A DNA stretch of 64,000 nt from an uncultured Desulfovibrio sp. (GTDB lineage: Bacteria > Desulfobacterota > Desulfovibrionia > Desulfovibrionales > Desulfovibrionaceae): the NCBI GenBank assembly GCA_900547595.1, contig URHE01000001.1:1-64000 (forward strand). Direction: 5' to 3'. Below the pieces are notes generated by a model. That model was not told where the DNA came from and did not search any database. It worked only from the letters and a program-made list of their open reading frames with translations. Of the stretch, positions 1 through 8,152 are shown piece after piece. Positions within the stretch are counted from its first letter, which is position 1. Every line of letters starts with the position of its first letter. The position numbers were made by a program, and so were the translations under genes.

Positions 1-1454
1 CGGCCCAGCCCGCTGCCCCCAAGGCTGCCGCTCCCGCGGCCGCGGCTTCCACTCCCAAGGCGGCGCCAGCTCCGGCCCCGCAGCCGGCTCCCGCGGCAAA
101 GGCCGCCCCTGCCGCACCCGCAGCGGCACCCGCGGGCAACGGCAAGGCAGCGGCGGCTCCGGCCAACAACAAGGCCGCGGCTCCCGGCGGCGATCACAAG
201 AGCTCCTCCACCATCCGCGTGGATCATGAGCGGCTGGACCACCTCATGAACCTCATCGGCGAGCTGATCATCAACCGCAACCGCTACACGCTGATCGCCC
301 GCTCGCTGGAAGGCAGCGAAGACAACATCAACGTGGCCGAGGTGGCGCAGAGTCTTTCCGAAACCACTTACGCCATGGCGCGCATTTCCGACGACCTTCA
401 GGATACCATCATGAAGGTCCGCATGGTGCCCGTTTCCTCCGTCTTTTCCCGCTTCCCCCGGCTTGTGCGCGATCTTTCGCGCAAAAGCGGCAAAGAGGTG
501 GACCTCATCATGGAAGGCGAAGAAACGGAACTGGACAAGAGTGTGGTGGAAGTCATCGGCGACCCGCTTGTCCACCTTATCCGCAACTCCGTGGACCATG
601 GCATCGAACCCGAAGATCAGCGCCTTGCGCAAGGCAAGCCGGCCAAGGGCAAGGTGACCCTGCGCGCCTTCCACAAGGGCAATTCCGTCGCCATTGAGAT
701 CGAGGATGACGGCAAGGGCATCGACCCCAACAAGATGCGCGAGGTCGCCGTCAAGAAAGGCATCATCACGCCGGAAGAAGCCGCCCAGCTGGACGACCGG
801 GAAGCCATTGAACTGATTTTCGCCCCCGGCTTCTCCTCCGCCGAAAAGATCACGGACATCTCCGGACGCGGCGTGGGCATGGATGTGGTGCGGACAAACA
901 TCAAGAACCTCAAGGGCAGCGTCAATACCTACTCCGAGGTCGGCAAGGGTACGCGCTTCACGCTGAGCCTGCCGCTGACGCTCGCCATCATCGACGCGCT
1001 CATGGTCAATGTTTCCGGCCAGATGTATGCCATCCCGCTGGATGCCGTCTCCGAGACCACAAAAATCGAAACCGTGCGCCTTACCGATGTCAAGGGGCGC
1101 AAGGCCGTGACATTGCGAGGGGAAGTGCTCGGCATCGTTGAGCTTTCGGAAATGCTCGGCCTGCCCCGTTCCACGGAGACCTTGCCGGAGGTCCTTTCCG
1201 TGGTCGTCATCCATGACAATGAACGCCGCCTCGGCCTGGTGGTGGATGAACTGCTGGAACGTCAGGAAATCGTCATCAAGCCGCTCGGCGCCTATCTGGG
1301 AGACCTCAAGGGCATTTCCGGCGCGACCATTATGGGAGATGGCTCGGTCATCCTTATTCTGGACCCGCACGAGATATATCTTATGTCCACATCCAAGGCG
1401 GCCAGCATCAGTCCCGTGGATCAAAACAAGCAACAGCCGCAGCTGGTGAAATAA
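1..1454 (+). CDS. cheA: Chemotaxis histidine kinase CheA, 3' part (5' end outside window)
   Basis: This is the C-terminal part of the CheA autokinase, which phosphorylates CheY and CheB in response to chemoreceptors. The reading frame is open from the window edge (codon phase starts at base 3). The first ~70 codons encode an Ala/Pro/Lys-rich linker. Then come the P3 dimerisation helices (DHERLDHLMNLIGEL), the P4 ATPase with N box (HLIRNSVDHGIE), G1 (DDGKGI) and G2 (GRGVGMDVV), and a CheW-like P5 domain at the end. A GTG at 219 lies inside the conserved P3 entry and is not the real start. The gene is followed directly by a terminator, so it ends its operon. The Hpt (P1) domain would lie upstream and is not seen. 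Confidence 0.96.
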   Translation, partial: AQPAAPKAAAPAAAASTPKAAPAPAPQPAPAAKAAPAAPAAAPAGNGKAAAAPANNKAAAPGGDHKSSSTIRVDHERLDHLMNLIGELIINRNRYTLIARSLEGSEDNINVAEVAQSLSETTYAMARISDDLQDTIMKVRMVPVSSVFSRFPRLVRDLSRKSGKEVDLIMEGEETELDKSVVEVIGDPLVHLIRNSVDHGIEPEDQRLAQGKPAKGKVTLRAFHKGNSVAIEIEDDGKGIDPNKMREVAVKKGIITPEEAAQLDDREAIELIFAPGFSSAEKITDISGRGVGMDVVRTNIKNLKGSVNTYSEVGKGTRFTLSLPLTLAIIDALMVNVSGQMYAIPLDAVSETTKIETVRLTDVKGRKAVTLRGEVLGIVELSEMLGLPRSTETLPEVLSVVVIHDNERRLGLVVDELLERQEIVIKPLGAYLGDLKGISGATIMGDGSVILILDPHEIYLMSTSKAASISPVDQNKQQPQLVK

Positions 1455-1480
1455 CAACGACCGGAAAAATCTGGAAAAGG

Positions 1481-1503
1481 CCCCCGGCTATGCCGGGGGT
1501 TCT
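1481..1503 (+). terminator. Intrinsic terminator of cheA
   Basis: A perfect 8-bp GC stem (CCCCCGGC, loop TAT, GCCGGGGG) lies 27 nt after the cheA stop and is followed by TTCTTC. It should end cheA transcription. Confidence 0.8.
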
Positions 1504-1666
1504 TCATATGCGCCTGTAAGACTCTCTTGCCGACAGCGCCCTGGATTGAAGGCGTGTCGCGCAACAGCGAGAACCACTTTTTGTGATGCCAATTCGTGCC
1601 AGGTTATTTGCAAAACAGTGCCAATTTCCGCGCTTCCTTATTTTTTATGGATTAATAAATCTTCAA

Positions 1667-1706
1667 ATCTGTGGGGCAAAATGTGGGGCAAATTTGCCCC
1701 ACAGAT
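1667..1706. repeat. Inverted repeat with nested direct repeat
   Basis: Two perfect 14-nt arms (ATCTGTGGGGCAAA at 1667-1680 and its complement at 1693-1706) flank a 12-nt spacer. The spacer repeats TGTGGGGCAAA, so the motif occurs twice directly and once inverted. No T-run follows on either strand, so it is not a standard terminator. It lies on the chromosome side of the att site. Confidence 0.6.
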
Positions 1707-1738
1707 AAAAAAAGGGCTACATTTTCATGTAACCCTTT
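1707..1738 (-). terminator. Displaced native terminator of the tRNA-Gln/tRNA-Glu transcript
   Basis: Read on the minus strand, a 12-bp stem with one mismatch (AAAGGGTTACAT, loop GAAA, ATGTAGCCCTTT) continues as a T-run. It sits only 7 bp outside the left att repeat, so before integration it would have lain immediately after the CCA end of tRNA-Glu. The inserted element now separates it from the tRNA by about 17 kb. Confidence 0.7.
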
Positions 1739-1745
1739 GATTCTA

Positions 1746-1765
1746 TTTGGCGTCCCCAAGGGGAT
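1746..1765. repeat. attL core (copy of tRNA-Glu 3' end)
   Basis: This 20-bp sequence, TTTGGCGTCCCCAAGGGGAT, is identical to 18891-18910, which contains the 3' end of tRNA-Glu (acceptor and T-arm part plus CCA). Identity stops right after it (AAAA here, TTGA at the tRNA). It is the expected direct repeat of a tRNA-targeting integrative element. Confidence 0.9.
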
Positions 1766-1886
1766 AAAAATCAAACTATAATAATTTGAATTTATTGTAT
1801 TTTATAGATTTACTCTCTCTGATGCCTACAAAAATACCTCAAAAATGAAAGTTTTTTAAAATTCTTTTTGGGACGAGGCGGGACAA

Positions 1887-2909
1887 CTACCTACTCGCGT
1901 CCTTTTTTCCAGCAATTAAGGCTTTTACGGCCTTATCAAAATCGCTGTCTTTTTTTGGGGCTTCAAGCTGCCGCCGCCTGTGGAACTTGTCATATTCCTG
2001 TTCCGCATGAGCAAGAGCCAACTCATGAGAAATACTTCCGGCATGCGTGAGAATGTTGCCTTCGTTGAGCGTAAGAAAGGCGTCCAGCTTGGCGATCCAG
2101 TCGGTCATATGCATGGGGTTGCGTAAACGAGCCTGCCTTTCGGCAAAGAGCAGATATTGCTCCACCAGGTTGTTGAGCGCCAGAAGTTCTTTTTCGCTCA
2201 GATAGTTTTTGGCAATGCCCACATCCTGCTTGCGAACCTTTGCGCCGCGCCATGTGGTCAAGCCCATATATGGCTTGCTGCTGTCCGCACGGCTGTGGAT
2301 GAGTTCCGCCGCCGTCATACCACTCACAGCCCAATGCAGTTTGTTTTGCACTGTTTTGAAAAAGGCGAGGCTTTCCTCGGTGGTGGGATCGTAATCAATA
2401 CTGGTGGCGTAAATGTCGGTAATTTTTTGGTAGAAACGGCGCTCCGAGGTTCGGATATCCTGGATGCGACGGAGGAGTTCTTCAAAATAGTCAAAGGGCA
2501 GATCCGGATTTTTCAGCCGTTCGTCGTCGAGTACGAAGCCTTTAACGATGAACTCCCGAAGCTGCTGCGTGGCCCAGATGCGGAAACGCGTGGCCACATG
2601 GCTTTTGACCCGATAGCCCACGGAGATGATCATGTCGAGGTTATAGTATTCCAACTGGCGTTGAACCCGACGAACTCCCTCCTGCTGAACTGTCAAAAAT
2701 TTTTTGACAGTTGCCTCAGAAGAAAGCTCTCTTTCCTCAAAAATACTTTTAATATGATGGCTTATGTTTTGTTTAGAGGTCTGGAACAAATCCGCCATCA
2801 TCTGCTGGGTGAGCCATACGGACTCATCCGCAAAGCGGACGTCAATTTTTATCCGGCCGTCTTCGGTTTGATAAATCAGAAATTGGCTTTGTTGGGGAAA
2901 ATTTTGCAC
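1887..2909 (-). CDS. RhuM family (COG3943-like) protein
   Basis: A 340-residue protein of the RhuM/virulence-protein family, common on mobile elements and named after a Salmonella pathogenicity-island gene; its biochemical role is not established. The N-terminus (FADESVWLTQQMMADLF, then QNISHHI) looks like a DNA-binding helix-turn-helix, followed by the family-typical block with NLDMIISVGYRVKS and RFRIWATQQLREF around residues 93-120. The GTG start at 2909 is preceded by AGGAC. It is the last gene of the minus-strand operon, 108 bp after the HNH gene, and its stop overlaps a TACCTAC motif near the left end. Whether it works with the upstream genes is unknown. Confidence 0.8.
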   Translation of the reverse strand: MQNFPQQSQFLIYQTEDGRIKIDVRFADESVWLTQQMMADLFQTSKQNISHHIKSIFEERELSSEATVKKFLTVQQEGVRRVQRQLEYYNLDMIISVGYRVKSHVATRFRIWATQQLREFIVKGFVLDDERLKNPDLPFDYFEELLRRIQDIRTSERRFYQKITDIYATSIDYDPTTEESLAFFKTVQNKLHWAVSGMTAAELIHSRADSSKPYMGLTTWRGAKVRKQDVGIAKNYLSEKELLALNNLVEQYLLFAERQARLRNPMHMTDWIAKLDAFLTLNEGNILTHAGSISHELALAHAEQEYDKFHRRRQLEAPKKDSDFDKAVKALIAGKKDASR

Positions 2910-3017
2910 GTTTTTGTCCTGCTATACCATTTGAGTGCGGGCTTCTCTCTGAGACCACAAGCGGGTCAAAATGTTTAGTACCGCAGGGGCAATAATCGAC
3001 AGCCATACATCACGGTG

Positions 3018-3935
3018 TTAAATTCGGTAGGCTTTTTGAGCCAAGCGTTCAAGGGCCATTATCATATCATCAAGCCGTCCATCGGGAAGGTCTTTACGAG
3101 ATTTCACGCCAAAGTTCAGATAAAGCCAATTGCGAAACTGGTCATCTTTCCACCCTAGATTGGTGATAGCCTCCACTGACTTACGCATCAAGTGGGCCCT
3201 CGTATGCTTGTAACCGGGCCGGGATGCCGCCTTTTCTATTTTTCCTGTAATTGTTTTGCCGTATAAAAAATTTAAGTATTCATACACTTCCGCATACATA
3301 GATTCGTCTTTCAGCCATAGGTCTTGAATAGAGTCTAACCCAAATCGGTCATTGAATTTTTTATTAAATGCCTTTGGCCCGCTGGGGCCAAACTGCTTGT
3401 ATCGGTAATCCCGCATTTTTTTCAGCATATCTTGGATAGTTTTTTTCATGTTGGCATTAGCGCCAATACTGGTCGGCGGGGGACCTACCTTCTTGACCTC
3501 TGTGACTGGGCCGTAATGGTTGTGCTGGTGGATATCTCTTGCAGCTTGAAGCATTTGCCCATTGCCAGCATTTACTTGGAGCATGAGAGTTTTTTTCTTG
3601 AAGCTTTTAGTGGACTTGCCTTGCGTATCGCCATTCCCAGGTCGTACCTGCGGAGAGTTCATCGTTTTTACATATTCATACCAATTGTCTCGGTGCTTGC
3701 GCAGTTCTTTTGGTGAATATTTTCTTCCCCTTGGATGCTCGTTATTATAATGCTCAACATCGGCGTGGCAGTCGAAACATAGCGGGATGCAATTGTCGAA
3801 GCTGTCATCGCCTCCTTTAGATTCAGGAACAATATGATGCCCCTCTATCTTGACTCCGCAAAATTTTTTGCAAATACAACATGTACGCCCACAGGATACA
3901 AGGGCTTCGTCCATCACATCATGTGAGAAACTCAT
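3018..3935 (-). CDS. HNH endonuclease-domain protein with unknown C-terminal domain
   Basis: A 305-residue protein. The N-terminal ~80 residues form an HNH nuclease with zinc-type cysteine pairs (CCICKKFC and CFDCH), the HHIVPES motif and the terminal histidine region, so metal-dependent DNA cleavage is expected. A linker (about residues 115-145) has GNGQMLQAARDIHQHNHYG, resembling short GN-Q-A-RDI motifs found in some bacterial immune proteins. The C-terminal ~150 residues (from about residue 160) are rich in charged helices and I do not recognise them. It starts 28 bp after herA in the same direction and probably belongs to the operon as an accessory or effector nuclease. Confidence 0.8.
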   Translation of the reverse strand: MSFSHDVMDEALVSCGRTCCICKKFCGVKIEGHHIVPESKGGDDSFDNCIPLCFDCHADVEHYNNEHPRGRKYSPKELRKHRDNWYEYVKTMNSPQVRPGNGDTQGKSTKSFKKKTLMLQVNAGNGQMLQAARDIHQHNHYGPVTEVKKVGPPPTSIGANANMKKTIQDMLKKMRDYRYKQFGPSGPKAFNKKFNDRFGLDSIQDLWLKDESMYAEVYEYLNFLYGKTITGKIEKAASRPGYKHTRAHLMRKSVEAITNLGWKDDQFRNWLYLNFGVKSRKDLPDGRLDDMIMALERLAQKAYRI

Positions 3936-3963
3936 TTTATCTCCTACTACTGATTGTATTTAC

Positions 3964-5781
3964 TTAATCTATCATCAAAAGCTTACAAGGAGAAGGGTCG
4001 ATATTGACTTGTAGAGGCCTTGTAAGCGAAGCAAATGAGCAAAGAGCTTGCCCTGGAGCAAGTGTTAAAAGATGCTTCCATTGGCTGTCAGTAAATCCAC
4101 CAATATTCTTTTTTAACTGAGAAATTACGGATACATCGCCTATTTTATGCAGAATCCAGTTATTAATTAGGCCAATCACTTCACTGGGTAAATGCTGCGG
4201 TAATTGTGTGATGAAAACGAGTCCAAGCCACCGCTTTCTTCCTCTCTTTGCGATGCGGGAGACTTGGCCAAAAAGTACAGGCATTTTTGAAATTCTTTCT
4301 GCCGATAAGAATTCGTGAGCCTCTTCGATAAATAAAAGGACGGGTGTTATTGGCGCATCCTTTTCTACGGCTTCAAAATACTTTATATCTTGTGCTTTTT
4401 GTACCCCACGCAAAAGTTCCGCTATCACTAGATTCCTTATTTTGGACTCTTCAAGGTCGCTTAAGTCTAAGATGTGGACTGTACCACCTGTGAGCATTTG
4501 CTCAAAATTTAGGCCAGAAGTCTTCGGCTGGTCAAAAATCTTGAGTTTTCTCAGAGACAGTAGCCTTGCTTTTACTTTTCCCCAACTTGCTGGGCTTTTG
4601 TCAGTCACTTCTTGATTAACAAGTGCCTGTATTTCAGAAAACGAAGGAAAGGCAAATAAATGAGGGTTGGACAGCTTGTTAAACTTTGCAAGGGCACCAT
4701 TCACAACATCAATCAAATGTTCCAAGCGCATCTTTGGTATGCCTTCGCTTAACTCATCTATTTCCATATCCTGTATTTGTTCCGCATATGTGCTAGGCCA
4801 AATCTTGAATTGTTTGAGCAAACGGCGCGCCATTTCATAGGCTTGAAAAAAGCGTGTTTCCTGAGGTTCGTTAAAATCTAAAATTTCTGCAATCGCATAT
4901 TGAGATAGAGCGCTAAACTGTAATGAAAAATTTGAACTTTCCTTGCTTCGAGATTTTCTTCCAATAAGGCTATGAATGTATACGTTATTAACTCCTGTCG
5001 GCTCCAAGCCACGGGCATCTAACTCCCTTAGCATTCTTTCGTCATCAGTTGGCTTGTCTATGGCGCAATATTCACCCTCGGTATCAACTACAATACAAGC
5101 AATACCTTCACTTTGGCATTTGGCTATAAATCCGGAAACTGTCGTTGACTTACCGCCGCCTGTTGTTCCCAAGATACCTAAATGTCTGGGGAGTACTTTC
5201 TTCTCCTTCGTGATCTTAACTGCTAAATCGTCAAATCCGGTAGCTAGCCCGAGTCGGAGCTCTCCTTTCGTGCATTGCAGAACCTGCCCCGTTTCTTCTG
5301 CTGAAAGAGGAAATACGGGACTGTTAGGCTTAGGTCTGTAGCGAGGTGTTCTTAAGAAGCTATCTCCAGAGTCTTCACCCATTATCTCAACTTGCGCTCT
5401 CCCATGATACCTTGGGGAGAATACTTTTCCTTGTGAAGTAGTGATTATTAGTGGTGTTGAGTCAGCCTTCAACCCATCAGGTTCAGCAAAAGGCCCCTTG
5501 ACGACAGCACCCAAATATTCTCTTTTATCCGCTCTGCTTTTTATCCTCACGAGAGCCTGGCTGGGTAAAGCGTCTATATTATCGCTAGGCATGAGAATTG
5601 TAACAGTACCATCCTCACTGTTTGGCATATCGAACATGGTGCGGCCAACTGCCCCGATATCATCAGGGTGTTCCTCAAAAGCGCCACCTACTTCGGCAGC
5701 ATGCTCTTCAAGCACATCGAAAGTAGCAGTCGGGGCATCCATTATATCTTCTTTTTTTTGATTTCTTTTTTTATCAGACAT
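3964..5781 (-). CDS. HerA-type FtsK/HerA-superfamily ATPase
   Basis: A 605-residue hexameric DNA-pump-type ATPase. The N-terminal third has a HAS-barrel-like beta region (around RIKSRADKREYLGAVVKG). Walker A is GTTGGGKS at residues 205-212, and Walker B is VLLFIEEAHEF near residue 480, followed by the GRKRWLGLVFITQLPQHLP stretch typical of HerA/DUF87 ATPases. The start has a strong AAGGAGG site and lies 14 bp after the NurA-like gene. HerA and NurA are known partners in archaeal end resection, and HerA ATPases also occur in bacterial anti-phage modules. Here I infer that it translocates DNA for the adjacent nuclease. Confidence 0.9.
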   Translation of the reverse strand: MSDKKRNQKKEDIMDAPTATFDVLEEHAAEVGGAFEEHPDDIGAVGRTMFDMPNSEDGTVTILMPSDNIDALPSQALVRIKSRADKREYLGAVVKGPFAEPDGLKADSTPLIITTSQGKVFSPRYHGRAQVEIMGEDSGDSFLRTPRYRPKPNSPVFPLSAEETGQVLQCTKGELRLGLATGFDDLAVKITKEKKVLPRHLGILGTTGGGKSTTVSGFIAKCQSEGIACIVVDTEGEYCAIDKPTDDERMLRELDARGLEPTGVNNVYIHSLIGRKSRSKESSNFSLQFSALSQYAIAEILDFNEPQETRFFQAYEMARRLLKQFKIWPSTYAEQIQDMEIDELSEGIPKMRLEHLIDVVNGALAKFNKLSNPHLFAFPSFSEIQALVNQEVTDKSPASWGKVKARLLSLRKLKIFDQPKTSGLNFEQMLTGGTVHILDLSDLEESKIRNLVIAELLRGVQKAQDIKYFEAVEKDAPITPVLLFIEEAHEFLSAERISKMPVLFGQVSRIAKRGRKRWLGLVFITQLPQHLPSEVIGLINNWILHKIGDVSVISQLKKNIGGFTDSQWKHLLTLAPGQALCSFASLTRPLQVNIDPSPCKLLMID

Positions 5782-5795
5782 GTTATTCCTCCTTA

Positions 5796-7022
5796 TTAAG
5801 CGCGAGTTGATCGTTCTGATTGATAACGAAAAGGCGTTCCGGCCAAAGCATATGCAAGCTGTGTTGATGCTAAAAACACATCAGCGCCAAACGTCACGGA
5901 ACAGGTATTGTCGGCTATATCGAGTAAAAGCGGGAAGCCTCGATAATCCTGGAGGACACTATCCGCTAGCGCAATGTGGACAGCCTCATGGACATAGTCT
6001 TTATGGGCATAAAAAACTTGCGCAGGAGCGTAAGAAGAAGAGCGATAAAGCCCCATGAGAACTTGAGTTCCAAATTCTGAGATAAAATCTTTGATGTTTT
6101 CAACGTGCGATTCCCAGGCACCACGATAATGGCCGGCAGCTATTTTTTTGAGGTCATCCTCAAGATCCGTTAAAATGGCATACTCAAGTGGCTCCAGGGC
6201 TTGACCTATGGTGAGCCAGTGCCGCTGCTTCGTTGAGCTTGGGATAAAGACAAATTTCTTATGCGAAATTAACTTCCTCATTAACTCCAGGCTTGGAGCC
6301 ACGAGCGGTTCGATGCCCGACCCTGTCAATAACTCATATGGAGTAGGAGAACCGTGTCCCAACCGCCAAACCGCGCTGGACTTTTTCAGCAGGACTGAGC
6401 GTTCGGCAAAAGCCATGATCGCCCGCCTCGCCATACTAGTAAGGGCATCCCCTTTCGGTGAATCCACAGACTCACGCTTTGCTCTTTTATCCAAAACGTC
6501 GAGAACTTCTTGGATTGGGTCTTGAAGGCTGGTAGACCGAAGGTCACGCCTAAATATCCGATGACCCCATGAGCCTTGATTTCCTTGGTAGGATACTAGG
6601 CAAACCCCTATTTGGGTAATGGTTACAGGTATTGTGTCATGAGAAACGACTGTACCGTCACATGCTTCAGTCCCGCCGTTGAATAAAATCAAATCATGCA
6701 CCCTTTTCAAAGCATCAGGAGAGGTTCTATATACGCCTGCTTCCGTTGGAGCGCCTTTACGGGTCTTTAGCTTTCCAAAAATCTGCTCGCGGATAGCTTT
6801 TTGGTAGTGGGCCTCTTGGCGTGTAGCTTCGGCAATTTCCTGCTCCATGCGCTCGTATGTGGCGTTGATGTCCACACCGACATGCCAAGTGTTAAGATCA
6901 AGAGTTCGCCCAAGCTTTTCGCCCGTGGCTCGTTCGTAATCATCGGCCCCGAGTTGAGGAGCCTCGGAAGCTGGCACTTCCAGGGTAGTTTCACGAGGAA
7001 AGAAAATAGGCTGTTCAGGCAT
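5796..7022 (-). CDS. NurA-like nuclease
   Basis: A 408-residue protein with NurA-family features. An acidic-glycine motif (EACDGTVVSHDTIPVTI) begins a beta-rich core, a helical middle follows, and the C-terminal segment (GFPLLLDIADNTCSVTFGAD) matches the usual NurA ending where metal-binding residues lie. The similarity is weak, so the family call is moderate. The position is strong support: it directly precedes herA (14-bp gap), the classic arrangement. Expected role is 5'-3' or endonucleolytic DNA degradation driven by the HerA motor. Part of the operon 9979-1887. Confidence 0.68.
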   Translation of the reverse strand: MPEQPIFFPRETTLEVPASEAPQLGADDYERATGEKLGRTLDLNTWHVGVDINATYERMEQEIAEATRQEAHYQKAIREQIFGKLKTRKGAPTEAGVYRTSPDALKRVHDLILFNGGTEACDGTVVSHDTIPVTITQIGVCLVSYQGNQGSWGHRIFRRDLRSTSLQDPIQEVLDVLDKRAKRESVDSPKGDALTSMARRAIMAFAERSVLLKKSSAVWRLGHGSPTPYELLTGSGIEPLVAPSLELMRKLISHKKFVFIPSSTKQRHWLTIGQALEPLEYAILTDLEDDLKKIAAGHYRGAWESHVENIKDFISEFGTQVLMGLYRSSSYAPAQVFYAHKDYVHEAVHIALADSVLQDYRGFPLLLDIADNTCSVTFGADVFLASTQLAYALAGTPFRYQSERSTRA

Positions 7023-7083
7023 ATTGCCTCCTGCTTCCTGTTTTTCTATATATTCCCATTAGCCCCTCAAAAGTTCGACAAAG

Positions 7084-7791
7084 CTAAAAGCCTATCCAGT
7101 CCCGAAAACGCTGTTGCTTCATCTTTTTTATTGAACGAGAGGAAAAAAAGGCGCTCACTATATGAGCGGGAATACCAAATTTCTGAGCAACCATCGGTAC
7201 ATGATTTATGGAAAATGGTGACAACAGCTTGGTGGGTGCGACTATTTCTAGGGCGAGGTTGTCCGCCTCAATTTCTGAACGCTTGGCCGAATAGTGTAAA
7301 AAACCACCACCTTCGCCACGAACAAACAGATGATTGTAAGTTCCTAAGCATACATCGCCCCACAGAGCATCAAATCGCTCATCTGGCGTTGCTTCTCTTT
7401 CGCCATCCAAAACTGGAAGGATCTTTTCCCCCATACTGGCTACGGCTCTTTCCCGTGGAAGCAGATAGTCTAAAATAAAATGAGCAACTTCATGCGCTAT
7501 AGAAAAGCGTTGTTCTTCAGGGGAGTCATCCGAGTTGAAAAAGAGTAGACCTGCTCCTTTTCTGGACACTAAGCATGCATGAAGCGGGCGGTTCTTATAT
7601 ATTGGAGAAATAAAAATTGAACGCTTTCCAAGCCAGTTTTGCAAAATGGATGTGCATAGAGCCGGTAATGGAATAATAGCTAGCGGGGTAGCTCTTCTCG
7701 TTGCTTCAACGATATTGCATGGCGGATTATATTCAAGTCCGCTTTTTTCCCAAAAATCGGCAGCTAAGGTGGCAAAGTCATTCTTCGTCAT
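7084..7791 (-). CDS. ImmA/IrrE family metallopeptidase
   Basis: A 235-residue predicted zinc protease. The HEXXH motif is in RFSIAHEVAHFILDYLL around residues 110-125, and a downstream glutamate in the RSEIEADNLALEIVAP helix would be the third ligand. Family members such as ImmA cleave a partner repressor when induced. The ATG at 7791 gives a 14-nt overlap with the upstream small HTH-like gene; an in-frame start at 7818 is also possible. The tight coupling makes the overlapping protein its most likely substrate, by analogy with ImmR/ImmA and DdrO/IrrE. That pairing is inference. Confidence 0.85.
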   Translation of the reverse strand: MTKNDFATLAADFWEKSGLEYNPPCNIVEATRRATPLAIIPLPALCTSILQNWLGKRSIFISPIYKNRPLHACLVSRKGAGLLFFNSDDSPEEQRFSIAHEVAHFILDYLLPRERAVASMGEKILPVLDGEREATPDERFDALWGDVCLGTYNHLFVRGEGGGFLHYSAKRSEIEADNLALEIVAPTKLLSPFSINHVPMVAQKFGIPAHIVSAFFSSRSIKKMKQQRFRDWIGF

Positions 7792-8152
7792 CTTTCGCTT
7801 CCGAACTTGTTTTATCACGAGCAGCGAGTAGCATGGTTTCTGTTGAGGATTGGCAATTTGTGACTAACCGAGCAATAGCTGTACTTTCTCTGATTAACTG
7901 GAGAAGTTTAGAGGGTTTTATTTCAAAACGGCTGCTAATCCTGTCCACTTTTGAAAGAAACTGCTGGTCATTTTCATGTGGCAAAAGACAGAGTGCCAAC
8001 TTGTGAAGTTGATCCTCAGAGCATCCGAGATAATCAGCTAAATTAGCTGCTGAATAGTCATAGGATTTTGAGAATTGCTCTAGCGCCCATCCCAAAAATA
8101 CATCGTCCTTGGAGCTCTTGGCGGCTAATAAGCTGAGGTCAATTGTCGCCAT
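7778..8152 (-). CDS. Small HTH-like protein, probable regulator or peptidase substrate
   Basis: A 124-residue protein. Residues ~35-55 (AANLADYLGCSEDQLHKL) look like the first helices of an XRE/Cro-type helix-turn-helix, and the C-terminal part is helical and charged (SSEAKDDEE end). The start at 8152 (ATGGCGACA) overlaps the sigma-like gene by 14 nt and its end overlaps the ImmA/IrrE gene by 14 nt, indicating translational coupling of all three. A longer start at 8173 exists. No full family match is recognised. Its place next to an ImmA/IrrE peptidase suggests a cleavable repressor or anti-sigma-like partner. Confidence 0.65.
   Translation of the reverse strand: MATIDLSLLAAKSSKDDVFLGWALEQFSKSYDYSAANLADYLGCSEDQLHKLALCLLPHENDQQFLSKVDRISSRFEIKPSKLLQLIRESTAIARLVTNCQSSTETMLLAARDKTSSEAKDDEE

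Larger units (their letters stand above)
1504..1886. other. Gene-free stretch holding the left element junction
   Basis: I see no convincing gene in these ~380 bases; the short open frame at 1546-1740 has no ribosome binding site or recognisable protein. The stretch holds an inverted repeat (1667-1706), a minus-strand terminator hairpin (1707-1738), the left att repeat (1746-1765) and, inside the element, AT-rich DNA with TGCCTACA at 1823 and TACCTAC at 1888. Confidence 0.7.

Noticed and set aside
1546..1740. 64-codon frame left of attL
   Set aside because: No start signal, and its end lies in the tRNA terminator hairpin.
1887..3935. Toxin-antitoxin pair made of RhuM and HNH genes
   Set aside because: The genes are too large, 108 bp apart and sit at the end of a longer operon; neither resembles a known antitoxin.
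7646..7831. Small plus-strand frames opposite the ImmA/IrrE gene
   Set aside because: No ribosome binding site; complement of a gene with an intact HEXXH motif.
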